The notes beneath the pieces were generated by a model. That model ran no database searches and had not been told where the DNA came from. It worked only from the letters and a program-made list of their open reading frames with translations. The position numbers were made by a program, and so were the translations under genes. From Mycobacterium sp. 1465703.0 (GTDB lineage Bacteria > Actinomycetota > Actinomycetes > Mycobacteriales > Mycobacteriaceae), in the NCBI RefSeq assembly GCF_001672975.1, contig NZ_LZKU01000203.1:18488-82487 (forward strand): a stretch of DNA of 64,000 nucleotides, read 5' to 3'. Position 1 is the first letter of the stretch. Each line of letters starts with the position of its first letter. Below are positions 22,925-31,004 of this stretch, piece by piece.

Positions 22925-23962
22925 ATGGCCCACGATTGGTTGCTCGTGGAGACACTCGGGGGAGATCCCACCGTTGTGTCGCAAGGCCGCCAGCTCAAAA
23001 ATCTCGTCCCGATCACCACATTCCTGCGTCGCAGCCCCTATCTCTCCGCGGTTCGCACGGCGATCGCCGAGTCGGTGCAGACCGGCCAGGCGTTGACCAG
23101 CATCACACCTAAGCGCGACCGCATCATTCGCACCGAGCCGGTGGTGATGTCCGACGGTTTCATCCACGGCGTGCATGTGTGGACCGGGCCCTCCGACATC
23201 GAACCGCCGGAGCGGCCGATCCCGGGGCCGCTCAAGTGGGACTTGACCATGGGCGTGGCCACCGATACGCGTGAGTCGCTGATCAACAGCGGGAAGAATC
23301 CTGAGGTCGAAGTCACTTTCGGCAGGGCCTTCGCCGAGGACCTTCCATCCCGTGAACTAAACCCGAACGAAACCAAGGTGCTGGCGATGGCGGTCAAGGC
23401 CAAGCCGGACCAAACACTCTGTAGCACTTGGGATCTCACCAACTGGCGGGGAGAGCCGATTCGGATAGGTTTCGTCGCACGCACGATCCTGGAACCGGGG
23501 TCCGATGGCCGGGAGCACTTGGTGGCGCGGGCGATCAATTGGCAGTCCGAACTGAAGGGCCCCCCGGTCTCGACCGATGATCTCGCGCAACGAATCCTCA
23601 GCGGCCTCGCTCAAGCCGGGGTGCACCGCGCGCTGATCGATCTGAACACCTGGTCGCTGCTGAAATGGCTCGACGAGCCCTGCACTTTTTACGACTGGCG
23701 TGGCAGCGAGACGGGCCAGCCCAGGATTCACCCCGATGACAAGGGCCTGATGTCCACCATGACAAAGGAATTCAACGGCGGCGCCACCAGTCGGGTGTTG
23801 CGGATGCCCGGGCACGACGGGGGCTGGGTGCCGGTGCACGTCACGGTCAACCGGGTGGAACTGGAGCCGGAAACGTACGCCGGATTGGTCTCCTTGCGCC
23901 TGCCTACCGATGAGGAACTGGCCGCCGCGGGATTGTCGCGAACGCCCGGCACCGCGCCCTAG
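22925..23962 (+). CDS. PAS-like triple-domain sensor protein (Rv3651 type)
   Basis: A 345-residue soluble protein, orthologue of Rv3651, whose structure has been described as two PAS-like domains joined by a third domain. No kinase, cyclase or DNA-binding module is visible here. Segments such as GFIHGVHVWTGP and CTFYDWRGSETG are conserved-looking. PE33, which precedes it in M. tuberculosis, is missing. It converges on the Tad operon, ending five bases before the last Tad gene. Confidence 0.85.
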   Translation: MAHDWLLVETLGGDPTVVSQGRQLKNLVPITTFLRRSPYLSAVRTAIAESVQTGQALTSITPKRDRIIRTEPVVMSDGFIHGVHVWTGPSDIEPPERPIPGPLKWDLTMGVATDTRESLINSGKNPEVEVTFGRAFAEDLPSRELNPNETKVLAMAVKAKPDQTLCSTWDLTNWRGEPIRIGFVARTILEPGSDGREHLVARAINWQSELKGPPVSTDDLAQRILSGLAQAGVHRALIDLNTWSLLKWLDEPCTFYDWRGSETGQPRIHPDDKGLMSTMTKEFNGGATSRVLRMPGHDGGWVPVHVTVNRVELEPETYAGLVSLRLPTDEELAAAGLSRTPGTAP

Positions 23963-23966
23963 TCGG

Positions 23967-24350
23967 TCACTGGGTCGGCCCCGCCCGTGCGGCGGCCCTG
24001 GCCACACCGCCGAAGCCGACCGGCACCCGCGCCGTGATGACGACGTCGAGATTGTCTACCGCGCAGTGGATGTCGTCGACCCGCATCTGGCGGGCCACGT
24101 CCGCAGCCCGCCCGCACGCCGTCTGCGTCCCGGAGTTCAGCCGGACCGCGGCGGCCAAAGCGGCCAGGTCGGCCACCGCCTGCGCGCGGTGTCGTGCCAG
24201 CACCGCCGCGCCCAGGTAGGCACCCCCACCAGTCACCGTCAACAGCACCACCACCATCCAGGCCGCGACCAGAGTGGCCGAACCCCGCTCACCGCGACGG
24301 CTCGGCCGCCGACACCGCTTTGGCCGCAATATCGATGGTGGGCAATACAT
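23967..24350 (-). CDS. TadE/TadG-like pilus-associated membrane protein (Rv3654c type)
   Basis: Last gene of the Tad-type operon. A short cytosolic leader with RGERGSATL precedes one hydrophobic helix (AAWMVVVLLTVTGGGAYLG), the pattern of class III prepilin-like TadE proteins, followed by an Ala-rich outer segment and DDIHCAVDNLDVVI. The start is uncertain: ATG 24350 keeps the whole leader but overlaps the preceding gene by 62 bases; ATG 24257 would begin inside the helix; TTG 24329 is also possible. No ribosome binding site supports any of them. Confidence 0.65.
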   Translation of the reverse strand: MYCPPSILRPKRCRRPSRRGERGSATLVAAWMVVVLLTVTGGGAYLGAAVLARHRAQAVADLAALAAAVRLNSGTQTACGRAADVARQMRVDDIHCAVDNLDVVITARVPVGFGGVARAAARAGPTQ

Positions 24351-24603
24351 TCGAATGCGCGACCACGGTGGCCACCAGGAAGTCGCCGTCGCGGTGCAGC
24401 TCGACGCGCGCACCGGCGGGCGCGAGCCGGCGAGCGGTGGCCACGGCGGATCCTTCGTCGCCCCGGGCCGCCAGTAGAGCGGCCTCGCGGGCGGCGTCGA
24501 CACAGCGCACCTGCATCGATACCGCGGTGATACCGGCCAGGCACAGCACCAGCACCACAACGAGCGCCGCGATGCCCAGGGCCGCCTCAACGGTGCTGGC
24601 ACC
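24289..24603 (-). CDS. TadE-like protein (Rv3655c type), no in-frame start codon
   Basis: The frame encodes GASTVEAALGIAAL, a class III prepilin-like signal and helix, followed by a typical TadE domain with AAREAALLAARGD and FLVATVVAHSN, about 100 residues. No ATG, GTG or TTG occurs in frame between this signal and far upstream inside the preceding gene; the only in-frame internal start is GTG at 24558, which would cut the helix. A GTG at 24602, well placed just after the preceding stop, is out of frame by one base. Either a one-base deletion inactivated the start, or there is a sequence error. Confidence 0.6.
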   Translation of the reverse strand, partial: GASTVEAALGIAALVVVLVLCLAGITAVSMQVRCVDAAREAALLAARGDEGSAVATARRLAPAGARVELHRDGDFLVATVVAHSNVLPTIDIAAKAVSAAEPSR

Positions 24604-24605
24604 TG

Positions 24606-24809
24606 CTACACCTTGGTGTTGAGCGCACGACCGATGATGTTGGTCAGCGCCGAGACGATGGAATCGCCGGTGACAACGGTGTACAGCACCGCGCCGAAGG
24701 CGGCCGCCGCGATGGTGCCGATGGCATACTCGACCGTCGACATGCCCGAATCGTCGGCCACCAGCAGGGCCAGGCGCGCGGAGAATCGGCGAAACATGTT
24801 GATTATCAT
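24606..24809 (-). CDS. Flp-type pilin-like small protein (DUF4244, Rv3656c type)
   Basis: A 67-residue protein: basic start (MFRRFSARLALL), then the processing motif DDSGMSTVEYAIG with the Glu at position +5, then a hydrophobic helix TIAAAAFGAVLYTVV. This is the arrangement of Flp/Tad major pilins, making it the likely pilus subunit of the operon. ATG at 24809 has GGAAG 5-7 bases upstream; a second ATG at 24797 is possible. No separate prepilin peptidase gene is seen in the window. Confidence 0.88.
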   Translation of the reverse strand: MIINMFRRFSARLALLVADDSGMSTVEYAIGTIAAAAFGAVLYTVVTGDSIVSALTNIIGRALNTKV

Positions 24810-24824
24810 GGGCTTCCTTTCGTT

Positions 24825-25418
24825 TCACAGCACACCCGACTGCAGGACATCACCGGCCAAACCGGCCACCACCGGGACGATGCCCAGACAGACGAACGCC
24901 GGCAGAAAGCACAGCCCCAGTGGGCCGGCGATCAGCACGCCGGCCCGTTCGGCGGCGGCGGTGGCCGCATGCGCGGCGTCGTGGCGAGACTCGTCCGCCA
25001 ACTGAGCGACGCCATCGGCCAGCGCCGCACCCGACGACGCCGAACGCCGGGCCAGCCGGAGCAACGCCTCGATCTGCGGGTCGACAGAGCTCTTCAGATC
25101 CGGCGGAACCGACCATGCGACAGCGGGATCGGCGCCAAGTGCGAGCATGTCGGCGGCGCGGCGCAACACCCTCGCCAGGTGCGGTGGTGCCGACGGGGCG
25201 GCCGCCCCCGCCGCGGTCGACACGGCCATGCCCGCCGCCAGGCACACGGCCAACACGTCCAGACAGGAGGCGACAGCCAGGGGATCCGGGCCATCAGCCG
25301 ACGCCGGGGCCCGCCGCAGCGGACCGCCGCGCACCGGCATCCCGGCACGACTGCGCACCAGTAAGGGACCGGGACCGATCAACACCGCGCCGGCCAGCAG
25401 CACCGCCGCCAGGTTCAC
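24825..25418 (-). CDS. tadC: TadC-like inner-membrane platform protein
   Basis: A 197-residue type II secretion F-domain protein, orthologue of Rv3657c. Hydrophobic segments lie at the start (LAAVLLAGAVLIG), near residues 55-75 and at the end (PLGLCFLPAFVCLGIVPVVAGL). With TadB it forms the platform on which the pilus ATPase acts. GTG at 25418 overlaps the stop of the upstream gene as GTGA, which fixes the start. Confidence 0.85.
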   Translation of the reverse strand: MNLAAVLLAGAVLIGPGPLLVRSRAGMPVRGGPLRRAPASADGPDPLAVASCLDVLAVCLAAGMAVSTAAGAAAPSAPPHLARVLRRAADMLALGADPAVAWSVPPDLKSSVDPQIEALLRLARRSASSGAALADGVAQLADESRHDAAHAATAAAERAGVLIAGPLGLCFLPAFVCLGIVPVVAGLAGDVLQSGVL

Positions 25419-26212
25419 GACGTCACCCGATCGGCGATGCGATCGGACCACAGCAGACCGACGCAGGCCAGCGCCGACCCGATAAGCAGCAGCCACCCGC
25501 CGGCGTGCCCGCTCAGCAAAAAGCGGAGTGGCCGGGCCCCGATCAGTTGCCCCAGCAGCACGCCGAGCACCGGCAGGGCGGCAAGTATCGCGGCGGTGGC
25601 ACGGGCGCCGGCCATGCTCGAGGACACCCGGGCCGAGAACCGTTGCCGCTCAGCGAGATCGCGTTGGGCTGCGCGCATCAGGGTGGCGATTCCCAGCCCG
25701 TTGTCGGTGGCCAGTCGCCAGCACAACGCGAGCCGCTCCCACTGCCCGGGTAGTGCGGACGAGCGAGCGGCGGCGGCCAGGCCCGCCGCGACGTCGGCAC
25801 CGAGTCGGGCCCGCGCCGCCACCGAACGCAACGACACCGCTACCGCGCCGCCGGTGTCGTCGGCGGCGACGCGGAACGCGCGCACCGGATGCGAGCCGGC
25901 TCTCAGTTCACCGACAAGTACCTCGAGCGCGGTTTGCAGCGCATGTCCCTCAACCGCGGCGCGCCGGACACGCCTGTGGCGCCGATGACGCAGCCCCGCG
26001 GTCGTCGCGACGACCGCGATGGACAGGACAGTCGTCACCGGCAGCACCAGAGCGGCGGCGCATCCGACGCCCGCGGCCATGCAACCCAGTCCACGTACTC
26101 CGAGGGCAGGGAGTCGCAGGTGTCGTGACCCGGACAAACGGCTTTTCGGCGAGGGCCGATGGATGACGAGTGCGAGCGCCAACGGCAGCGCGCCGAGCAG
26201 TGGACCGTTCAC
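25415..26212 (-). CDS. tadB: TadB-like inner-membrane platform protein
   Basis: A 265-residue type II secretion F-domain protein, orthologue of Rv3658c. Membrane helices are at about residues 6-20, 45-75 and in the last 70 residues; the cytosolic F domain includes LVGELRAGSHPVRAF and LCWRLATDNGLGIATLM. GTG at 26212 overlaps the TadA stop as GTGA. Works with TadC and TadA in pilus assembly. Confidence 0.87.
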   Translation of the reverse strand: MNGPLLGALPLALALVIHRPSPKSRLSGSRHLRLPALGVRGLGCMAAGVGCAAALVLPVTTVLSIAVVATTAGLRHRRHRRVRRAAVEGHALQTALEVLVGELRAGSHPVRAFRVAADDTGGAVAVSLRSVAARARLGADVAAGLAAAARSSALPGQWERLALCWRLATDNGLGIATLMRAAQRDLAERQRFSARVSSSMAGARATAAILAALPVLGVLLGQLIGARPLRFLLSGHAGGWLLLIGSALACVGLLWSDRIADRVTS

Positions 26213-27384
26213 GTCGGCATCCGGCCGTCCATTACCCGGTGCAGCTGCGCGGCGGCGTCCGTCATCCCCCGATCCGCATGCCACACGGTGACTGACCGCA
26301 CCTGGCCTTGAATGGGTTGCAGCGCAGCGATTTCACTGAGCCGCCGCCGGCCGGTGCGGTCGCGCTCCACGTGCAGCAGCACCTGCACGGCGGCGGCAAG
26401 TTGGCTGTGCAGTGCGGCCCGGCCCAGTCCGCCGAGCGCGCCCAATGCCTCTAGGCGCGCGGGAACCTCTCCCGGACTGTTGGCGTGCACGGTGCCCGCG
26501 CCGCCATCGTGGCCGGTGTTCAATGCAGCCAGCAGATCCACCACTTCGGCACCGCGAACCTCGCGCACCACGATGCGGTCGGGTCGCATCCGCAACGCTT
26601 GCCGAACCAGTTCGCGGACTCCAACTTCGCCCACACCTTCGACATTGGCGCACCGCGCGACCAGCTTCACCAGATGCGGGTGCCGCGGTGCCAACTCCGC
26701 GGCATCCTCGACGCAGACGATGCGTTCGGCCGGCGGTATGGCGCCCAGCATCGCGGCAAGCAGTGTTGTTTTGCCGGCGCCGGTGCCACCACTGACCAGG
26801 AAGGCCAACCGGGCGTCGATGATGTCGGTGACCAATGCGGCGGCCGCCGGCTCGATCGCACCGGCGGCGGTCAGGGCCGCCAGATCCTGGCTGGCGGGCC
26901 GCAGTACACGCAGCGACAAGCAGGTGCCTGCGGCGGCCACCGGCGGCAACACCGCGTGCAGCCGCACCGCGAATCCGCCGGCACCGATGCCGGTCAGCTC
27001 GCCGTCCACCCAGGGCTGCGCATCGTCCAGACGCCGCCCGGCGGCCAGCGCCAACCGCTGCGCTAACCGCCGCACCGCCGTCTCGTCCGGAAAACGAATT
27101 CCGGTGCGCCGCAGACCGGTGCCGTCGTCGACCCAGACCGCATCCGGTGCGGTGACCAAGACGTCGGTCGTGCCGTCCGCGCACAGCAGCGGATCGAGAA
27201 TGCCGGCGCCGGTGAGCTCGGTTTGCAGTACTCGCAGATTCGCCAGCACCTCGGTGTCACCGAGCATCCCGCCGGACTCGGCTCGAATCGCGGCGGCCAC
27301 CACCGAAGCTTCCAGCGGGACCCCCAGTGGGCCGGCTTCGACGGCCAGCCGCTCGCGGACACGCTCGATCAACGAACCGCTCAC
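26209..27384 (-). CDS. tadA: TadA/CpaF-type pilus assembly ATPase
   Basis: A 391-residue secretion ATPase of the VirB11/CpaF group. Walker A GGTGAGKT is at residues 199-206, Walker B-type VCVEDAAEL follows, then the Asp/His boxes with RPDRIVVREVRGAE and HDGGAGTVHANSP. Powers the pilus machine at the inner face of the membrane. GTG at 27384 overlaps the stop of the upstream gene as GTGA. M. tuberculosis Rv3659c is annotated somewhat shorter. Confidence 0.93.
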   Translation of the reverse strand: MSGSLIERVRERLAVEAGPLGVPLEASVVAAAIRAESGGMLGDTEVLANLRVLQTELTGAGILDPLLCADGTTDVLVTAPDAVWVDDGTGLRRTGIRFPDETAVRRLAQRLALAAGRRLDDAQPWVDGELTGIGAGGFAVRLHAVLPPVAAAGTCLSLRVLRPASQDLAALTAAGAIEPAAAALVTDIIDARLAFLVSGGTGAGKTTLLAAMLGAIPPAERIVCVEDAAELAPRHPHLVKLVARCANVEGVGEVGVRELVRQALRMRPDRIVVREVRGAEVVDLLAALNTGHDGGAGTVHANSPGEVPARLEALGALGGLGRAALHSQLAAAVQVLLHVERDRTGRRRLSEIAALQPIQGQVRSVTVWHADRGMTDAAAQLHRVMDGRMPT

Positions 27385-28496
27385 GCCGCCGCGCCGTTCT
27401 GCCCGGCCCGCCGCCGCACCCCGGTGGGCGGTAGCACGGCAAACACCTGGTGGGCAGCCACCGTGAGCGCTGAACGTCGCCCCAACCGTAGCCCGCCGCG
27501 GTCGACCTGCTCGGCGAGTTGCGGCTGCGCTTTGATTGCCGCCAACAACGGAAGACCGGTGACATCGGCGATCTCGACCGCCCGCAATCCTCCCGGCGCG
27601 GGGCCCCGCACCACCAGGCCGACATTGGGATTGATGGACGACAGTGCCGGCGCCAATGCACCGGTCGCCGCACACGCGCGCACGTCACAGCGGCTGACGA
27701 CGACGACCAGGTCGGCTGCGCTCAGCGCCGCCTGCGTCGCGTCGGTGAAACGGCGGGGAAGATCGCAGATAACGCTGACCGCGCCGCGGCGTCCGGCATC
27801 GATGACGGCGTGCACCGGGCCGGCATCCAACTCGTAGCCGCGCCGAGTGCCGGACAGCACGCTGACTCCACGGTGCCGCGGCAGTGCGTCGCGCACCGCC
27901 GACCAATTGAGCCGGCCGCTCTGCAAGGCAAGGTCCGGCCAGCGCAGCCCGGGCGTGGTTTCGCCACCCAGCAACAGGTCCAGACCGCCACCCCATGGGT
28001 CGAGGTCCACCAACAGCGCGTCGGTGGCGGCCTGCGCCAGGGCGACCGCGAGCAAGGAGGCGCCGGCGCCGCCGCAGCCCCCGATGACGGCAATGGCGTG
28101 GCCACGCGCCCCGTCGTCGCGGGACGATTCGGCGGCCTCGGCGAGCTCGCCGACCAACTCCGCCGCCTGTCCCGGCAGCCGCAACACCCGCCCGGCACCG
28201 ACCCCGACGGCGGCCGCCCACGTCGTCGTCTCGGGTTCGGCCACCGTCAGCACCGTCACATGGTCGCGGCGGGGCAGCGCCCATCGACCGCAGCGAACCG
28301 CCGCCCCCGCATCCAGCACGACGGCCGCGGCCGCGGCCCACGTCTTGCGGCCGACCGGAGATCCGTCGCCGGCATGCACCACGCGGACGCCGGCGGCAGC
28401 CGCCACCCGATCGAGCTCGGCGCGCAACTCGGACGCCGACAAGATGGCCAACACACCCGCGGAACCCACCGCATCGGCACCGGAAGCACTAGTCAC
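27381..28496 (-). CDS. ssd: CpaE/Ssd-like MinD-family protein
   Basis: A 371-residue protein, orthologue of Rv3660c, called septum-site determining protein Ssd. A receiver-like N-terminal half precedes a MinD/CpaE ATPase-like domain. The expected deviant Walker A Lys residues are missing: GGCGGAGAS at 139-147 has no Lys, so ATP hydrolysis may be lost. It opens the Tad operon, as CpaE does in other Tad loci, where it positions the pilus machine; an effect on septum formation has been reported for the M. tuberculosis protein. GTG start at 28496. Confidence 0.87.
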   Translation of the reverse strand: MTSASGADAVGSAGVLAILSASELRAELDRVAAAAGVRVVHAGDGSPVGRKTWAAAAAVVLDAGAAVRCGRWALPRRDHVTVLTVAEPETTTWAAAVGVGAGRVLRLPGQAAELVGELAEAAESSRDDGARGHAIAVIGGCGGAGASLLAVALAQAATDALLVDLDPWGGGLDLLLGGETTPGLRWPDLALQSGRLNWSAVRDALPRHRGVSVLSGTRRGYELDAGPVHAVIDAGRRGAVSVICDLPRRFTDATQAALSAADLVVVVSRCDVRACAATGALAPALSSINPNVGLVVRGPAPGGLRAVEIADVTGLPLLAAIKAQPQLAEQVDRGGLRLGRRSALTVAAHQVFAVLPPTGVRRRAGQNGAAA

Positions 28497-28559
28497 CCGA
28501 CCACTGTGGGCGGCCGTGACCTTGGCACAACAGTCCCAAATGCAAATTTGTGGATAGAG

Positions 28560-28790
28560 ACGCGAGTGTGCACAAACGCTTCGTGGGACACGACGCCAGC
28601 GACGACCGACGCCCTTTCCCGCAACGCACCGAGAGCCGGCCCTGGCGCCGTCGAGCGAGAAAAACTGACCCTAGAAAAGGGACGACCCCCGCCAGGGGGG
28701 GAGGAGGCGAGGGTCGTCGTGTATCAGCCCCGGGGGGTCGGGCTGATACACCCTCGGCTAAAAGCCGAGTAATGCTTACTATACACATGC
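28560..28790 (+). ncRNA. Probable Ms1/MTS2823 RNA (6S-like, RNA polymerase binding)
   Basis: The 441-base interval between ssd and the HAD phosphatase gene is where M. tuberculosis encodes the abundant RNA MTS2823, homologue of M. smegmatis Ms1 (about 300 nt), which binds RNA polymerase core. Three consecutive hairpins are visible: GACGACCC/GGGTCGTC (28681-28718), GTATCAGCCC/GGGCTGATAC (28721-28749) and CTCGGCT/AGCCGAG (28753-28769). The ends are guesses; the call rests on position and structure, not on an alignment. Confidence 0.6.
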
Positions 28791-28925
28791 CAAGCCGGAT
28801 TAACGCAAGAGATCATTTTCTGAAAAAACACGTTGAGCCGCGTAAACACCACTCCACCCAGCCACCGCACCGCCCTGAGCGGCCATTTCCGGTGCGGGAT
28901 CGCGACCCCGCCGAACGCCTCGACC

Positions 28926-28931
28926 TATGCT
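28926..28931 (+). promoter_or_regulatory. Putative -10 element for leaderless HAD phosphatase gene
   Basis: TATGCT fits TANNNT and lies 6 bases before the GTG at 28938, supporting that start as leaderless. Inference from spacing. Confidence 0.4.
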
Positions 28932-28937
28932 GTGTCG

Positions 28938-29795
28938 GTGACCGTCTTCGACCCCCCCGCGGAGCAGTCGGCCTCGGAGCAATCAACGGCAAGCAGCGCT
29001 CCCCTCGCCCGCACGGCGGCCTTCTTCGACCTGGACAAGACGATCATCGCCAAGTCCAGCACCCTGGCGTTCAGCAAACCGTTTTTCAACCAGGGCCTGC
29101 TCAACCGCCGCACCGTGCTGAAATCCAGCTACGCCCAGTTCATCTATCTGCTCTCCGGTGCTGATCATGACCAGATGGATCGGATGCGGGCCCACATGAC
29201 CAATATGTGCACCGGCTGGGACGTCGAACAGGTCAAGTCGATTGTCAGCGAGACGCTGCACGACATCGTGACGCCACTGGTGTTCGCCGAAGCCGCCGAC
29301 CTGATCGCAGCCCACAAACTGTGCGGCCGTGACGTCGTGGTGGTGTCGGCCTCCGGGGAGGAAATCGTCGCCCCGATCGCCCGGGCGCTGGGCGCCACCC
29401 ACGCGATGGCAACCCGCATGGTCGTCGAGGACGGCAAGTACACCGGCGAGATCGCGTTCTACTGCTACGGCGAGGGCAAGGTGCAGGCGATCCGGGAGCT
29501 GGCCGCGCGCGAGGGCTACCCGCTGGAACATTGCTACGCCTACTCCGACTCGATCACCGACCTGCCGATGCTCCAGGCTGTCGGCCATCCCAACGTCGTC
29601 AATCCAGACCGGGGGTTGCGCCGGGAAGCCGTGGAACGCGGTTGGCCGGTGATGTCGTTCTCCCGGCCGGTTTCCTTGCGCGACCGCATTCCGGCGCCGT
29701 CCGGTGCGGCGATCGCCACCACGGCCGCGGTCGGCATCAGCGCGCTGGCCGCGGGCGCGGTGACGTACTCGTTGTTGCGTCGCTACGCGTTCTGA
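28938..29795 (+). CDS. HAD-IB family phosphatase (Rv3661 type)
   Basis: A 285-residue HAD hydrolase. Motif I is FFDLDKTI, with the nucleophile Asp; motif II is VVVSASGEE; motif IV is AYSDSITDLPML. The group includes phosphoserine-phosphatase-like and lysophospholipid phosphatases; the substrate here is not shown. A hydrophobic C-terminal segment (AAIATTAAVGISALAAGAV) looks like a membrane tail. GTG at 28938 matches the M. tuberculosis start and has a leaderless-type promoter. Confidence 0.88.
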   Translation: MTVFDPPAEQSASEQSTASSAPLARTAAFFDLDKTIIAKSSTLAFSKPFFNQGLLNRRTVLKSSYAQFIYLLSGADHDQMDRMRAHMTNMCTGWDVEQVKSIVSETLHDIVTPLVFAEAADLIAAHKLCGRDVVVVSASGEEIVAPIARALGATHAMATRMVVEDGKYTGEIAFYCYGEGKVQAIRELAAREGYPLEHCYAYSDSITDLPMLQAVGHPNVVNPDRGLRREAVERGWPVMSFSRPVSLRDRIPAPSGAAIATTAAVGISALAAGAVTYSLLRRYAF

Positions 29796-30241
29796 CCCAG
29801 CGACCAGCAGCAAACTCGTTAAACGCGCAATCCGAAACGATTTTGGTGCTATTCGCGAAATTGGGCTTGCTGTGCTAGGGGTCTAGTAGTACAAAGGAAC
29901 CACGGAAGCCCGGTGAGGCCAAGGTCGATCCGGAAGAGAAGGTTCGATCTCCCGACCCGGGCCCCAGCACGGTGCTCGGCACCCACGCGGAGTCATAGCC
30001 GCGAAAATGGCAGAAGTGTTGCGGGCCTGCGAAATTGCGAAAATGCAGACGGTGTCGACGGCCCTTTGGGTGGGGTTGCAACCATAAGCGTCGTGAGATC
30101 GCCGAGGCCAACCCACGCAGCCCCGATATGCACGCTTGGTAACCGAGCCCCGTGCTAGCGGGCGGCGGACCGAACATTCGGAACGTCGCCCGCTCTTCAT
30201 ATTTTGTGGCCGTTTTCCGGTGACCTTTTTCCCGGCCTTGG
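29796..30241. other. 446-base interval, no gene found
   Basis: Between the converging HAD phosphatase and Fic-like genes. Overlapping minus-strand frames here lack ribosome binding sites, conserved motifs or a mycobacterial codon pattern. Sequence is less GC-rich than its neighbours in the first 100 bases. No strong hairpin or known RNA was recognised. Confidence 0.5.
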
Positions 30242-31000
30242 CTACCGATTCGACATCGCGTCGGCGATGGACAAAGCCTCTTGCGCACCGGCTTTCATCG
30301 CGCGGCAGCACAGCACCAGCCAGCTCCCCACCCCCTCCGGCGTTCCGCCCGCGAATCCTTGCGCCGCATCGCGATACGCCGCGGGCTGACGCATCCAGCT
30401 GACCTCGGGCACACCTAGCCCGTGGGGGTCCAGCCCGCTGGCGATGGTCACCAGCCTGGACACCGCCCGAGCCACCACGCCATCGGAACTGCCGAACGGC
30501 TTCAGCGTCAGCAGTTCGCCGTGGGCGACCGCGGCAAGCACCGGCGCCGGCACCTGGGTGCGGCCGTTCACCAGGTCCGCCAACAACTCCAGTCGCGGCC
30601 CCACGCCGGCATCGGCACGCGGGCGACCCAACCGCTCGTCGTCGACCTGTTCAGCCGCGGCCAGCACGTGCAGACGGGCCAGCGCCTGCAGCGGTGCCCG
30701 TCGCCAGATGGCCACAACGGGACCTTCGCCACCCTCCAGCGCCTGGGCCACCCGAAGCGCTCCGGCAAACACCGGATCACTGATCTGCCCGGCATCGGCG
30801 AGATCCTCCAGCCGAACCGGGCCCCCGTCCAGAACCGACGACGCGCGCGCGGCCCGTAGCGCCGCCTCGGCGGCGGTCACCGGCCAGCCCCGCAGGTTGG
30901 CGCGATGGCGGTGGGCACGACCCAACGCGTCGCGGGCACGGTCACTGGCCTCGGCGACACCGGGCAGCTCCATCAGGGGGGCCAGCGGATCAACCGTCAC
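30242..31000 (-). CDS. Fic-like protein with degenerate active motif (Rv3662c type)
   Basis: A 252-residue helical protein. The layout resembles a Fic fold: an N-terminal helix pair (ALRAARASSVLDGG) and, later, LKPFGSSDGVVARAVSRL where a Fic protein would have HPFxxGNGR; the His and the GNGR residues are gone, so AMP transfer is unlikely. Fic kinship is my inference. GTG at 31000 lies four bases after the stop of dppD, so it may be the last gene of the dpp transcript. Confidence 0.72.
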   Translation of the reverse strand: MTVDPLAPLMELPGVAEASDRARDALGRAHRHRANLRGWPVTAAEAALRAARASSVLDGGPVRLEDLADAGQISDPVFAGALRVAQALEGGEGPVVAIWRRAPLQALARLHVLAAAEQVDDERLGRPRADAGVGPRLELLADLVNGRTQVPAPVLAAVAHGELLTLKPFGSSDGVVARAVSRLVTIASGLDPHGLGVPEVSWMRQPAAYRDAAQGFAGGTPEGVGSWLVLCCRAMKAGAQEALSIADAMSNR

Positions 31001-31004
31001 AACC

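Noticed and set aside
29925..29970. tRNA-like T-arm sequence GGTTCGATCTCCCGACC
   Set aside because: No matching anticodon or D arm and no acceptor pairing; not a tRNA.
29875..30311. Overlapping minus-strand frames of 137 and 142 residues between the HAD and Fic-like genes
   Set aside because: No ribosome binding site, no domain, composition unlike mycobacterial proteins; two overlapping open frames are expected by chance in GC-rich DNA.
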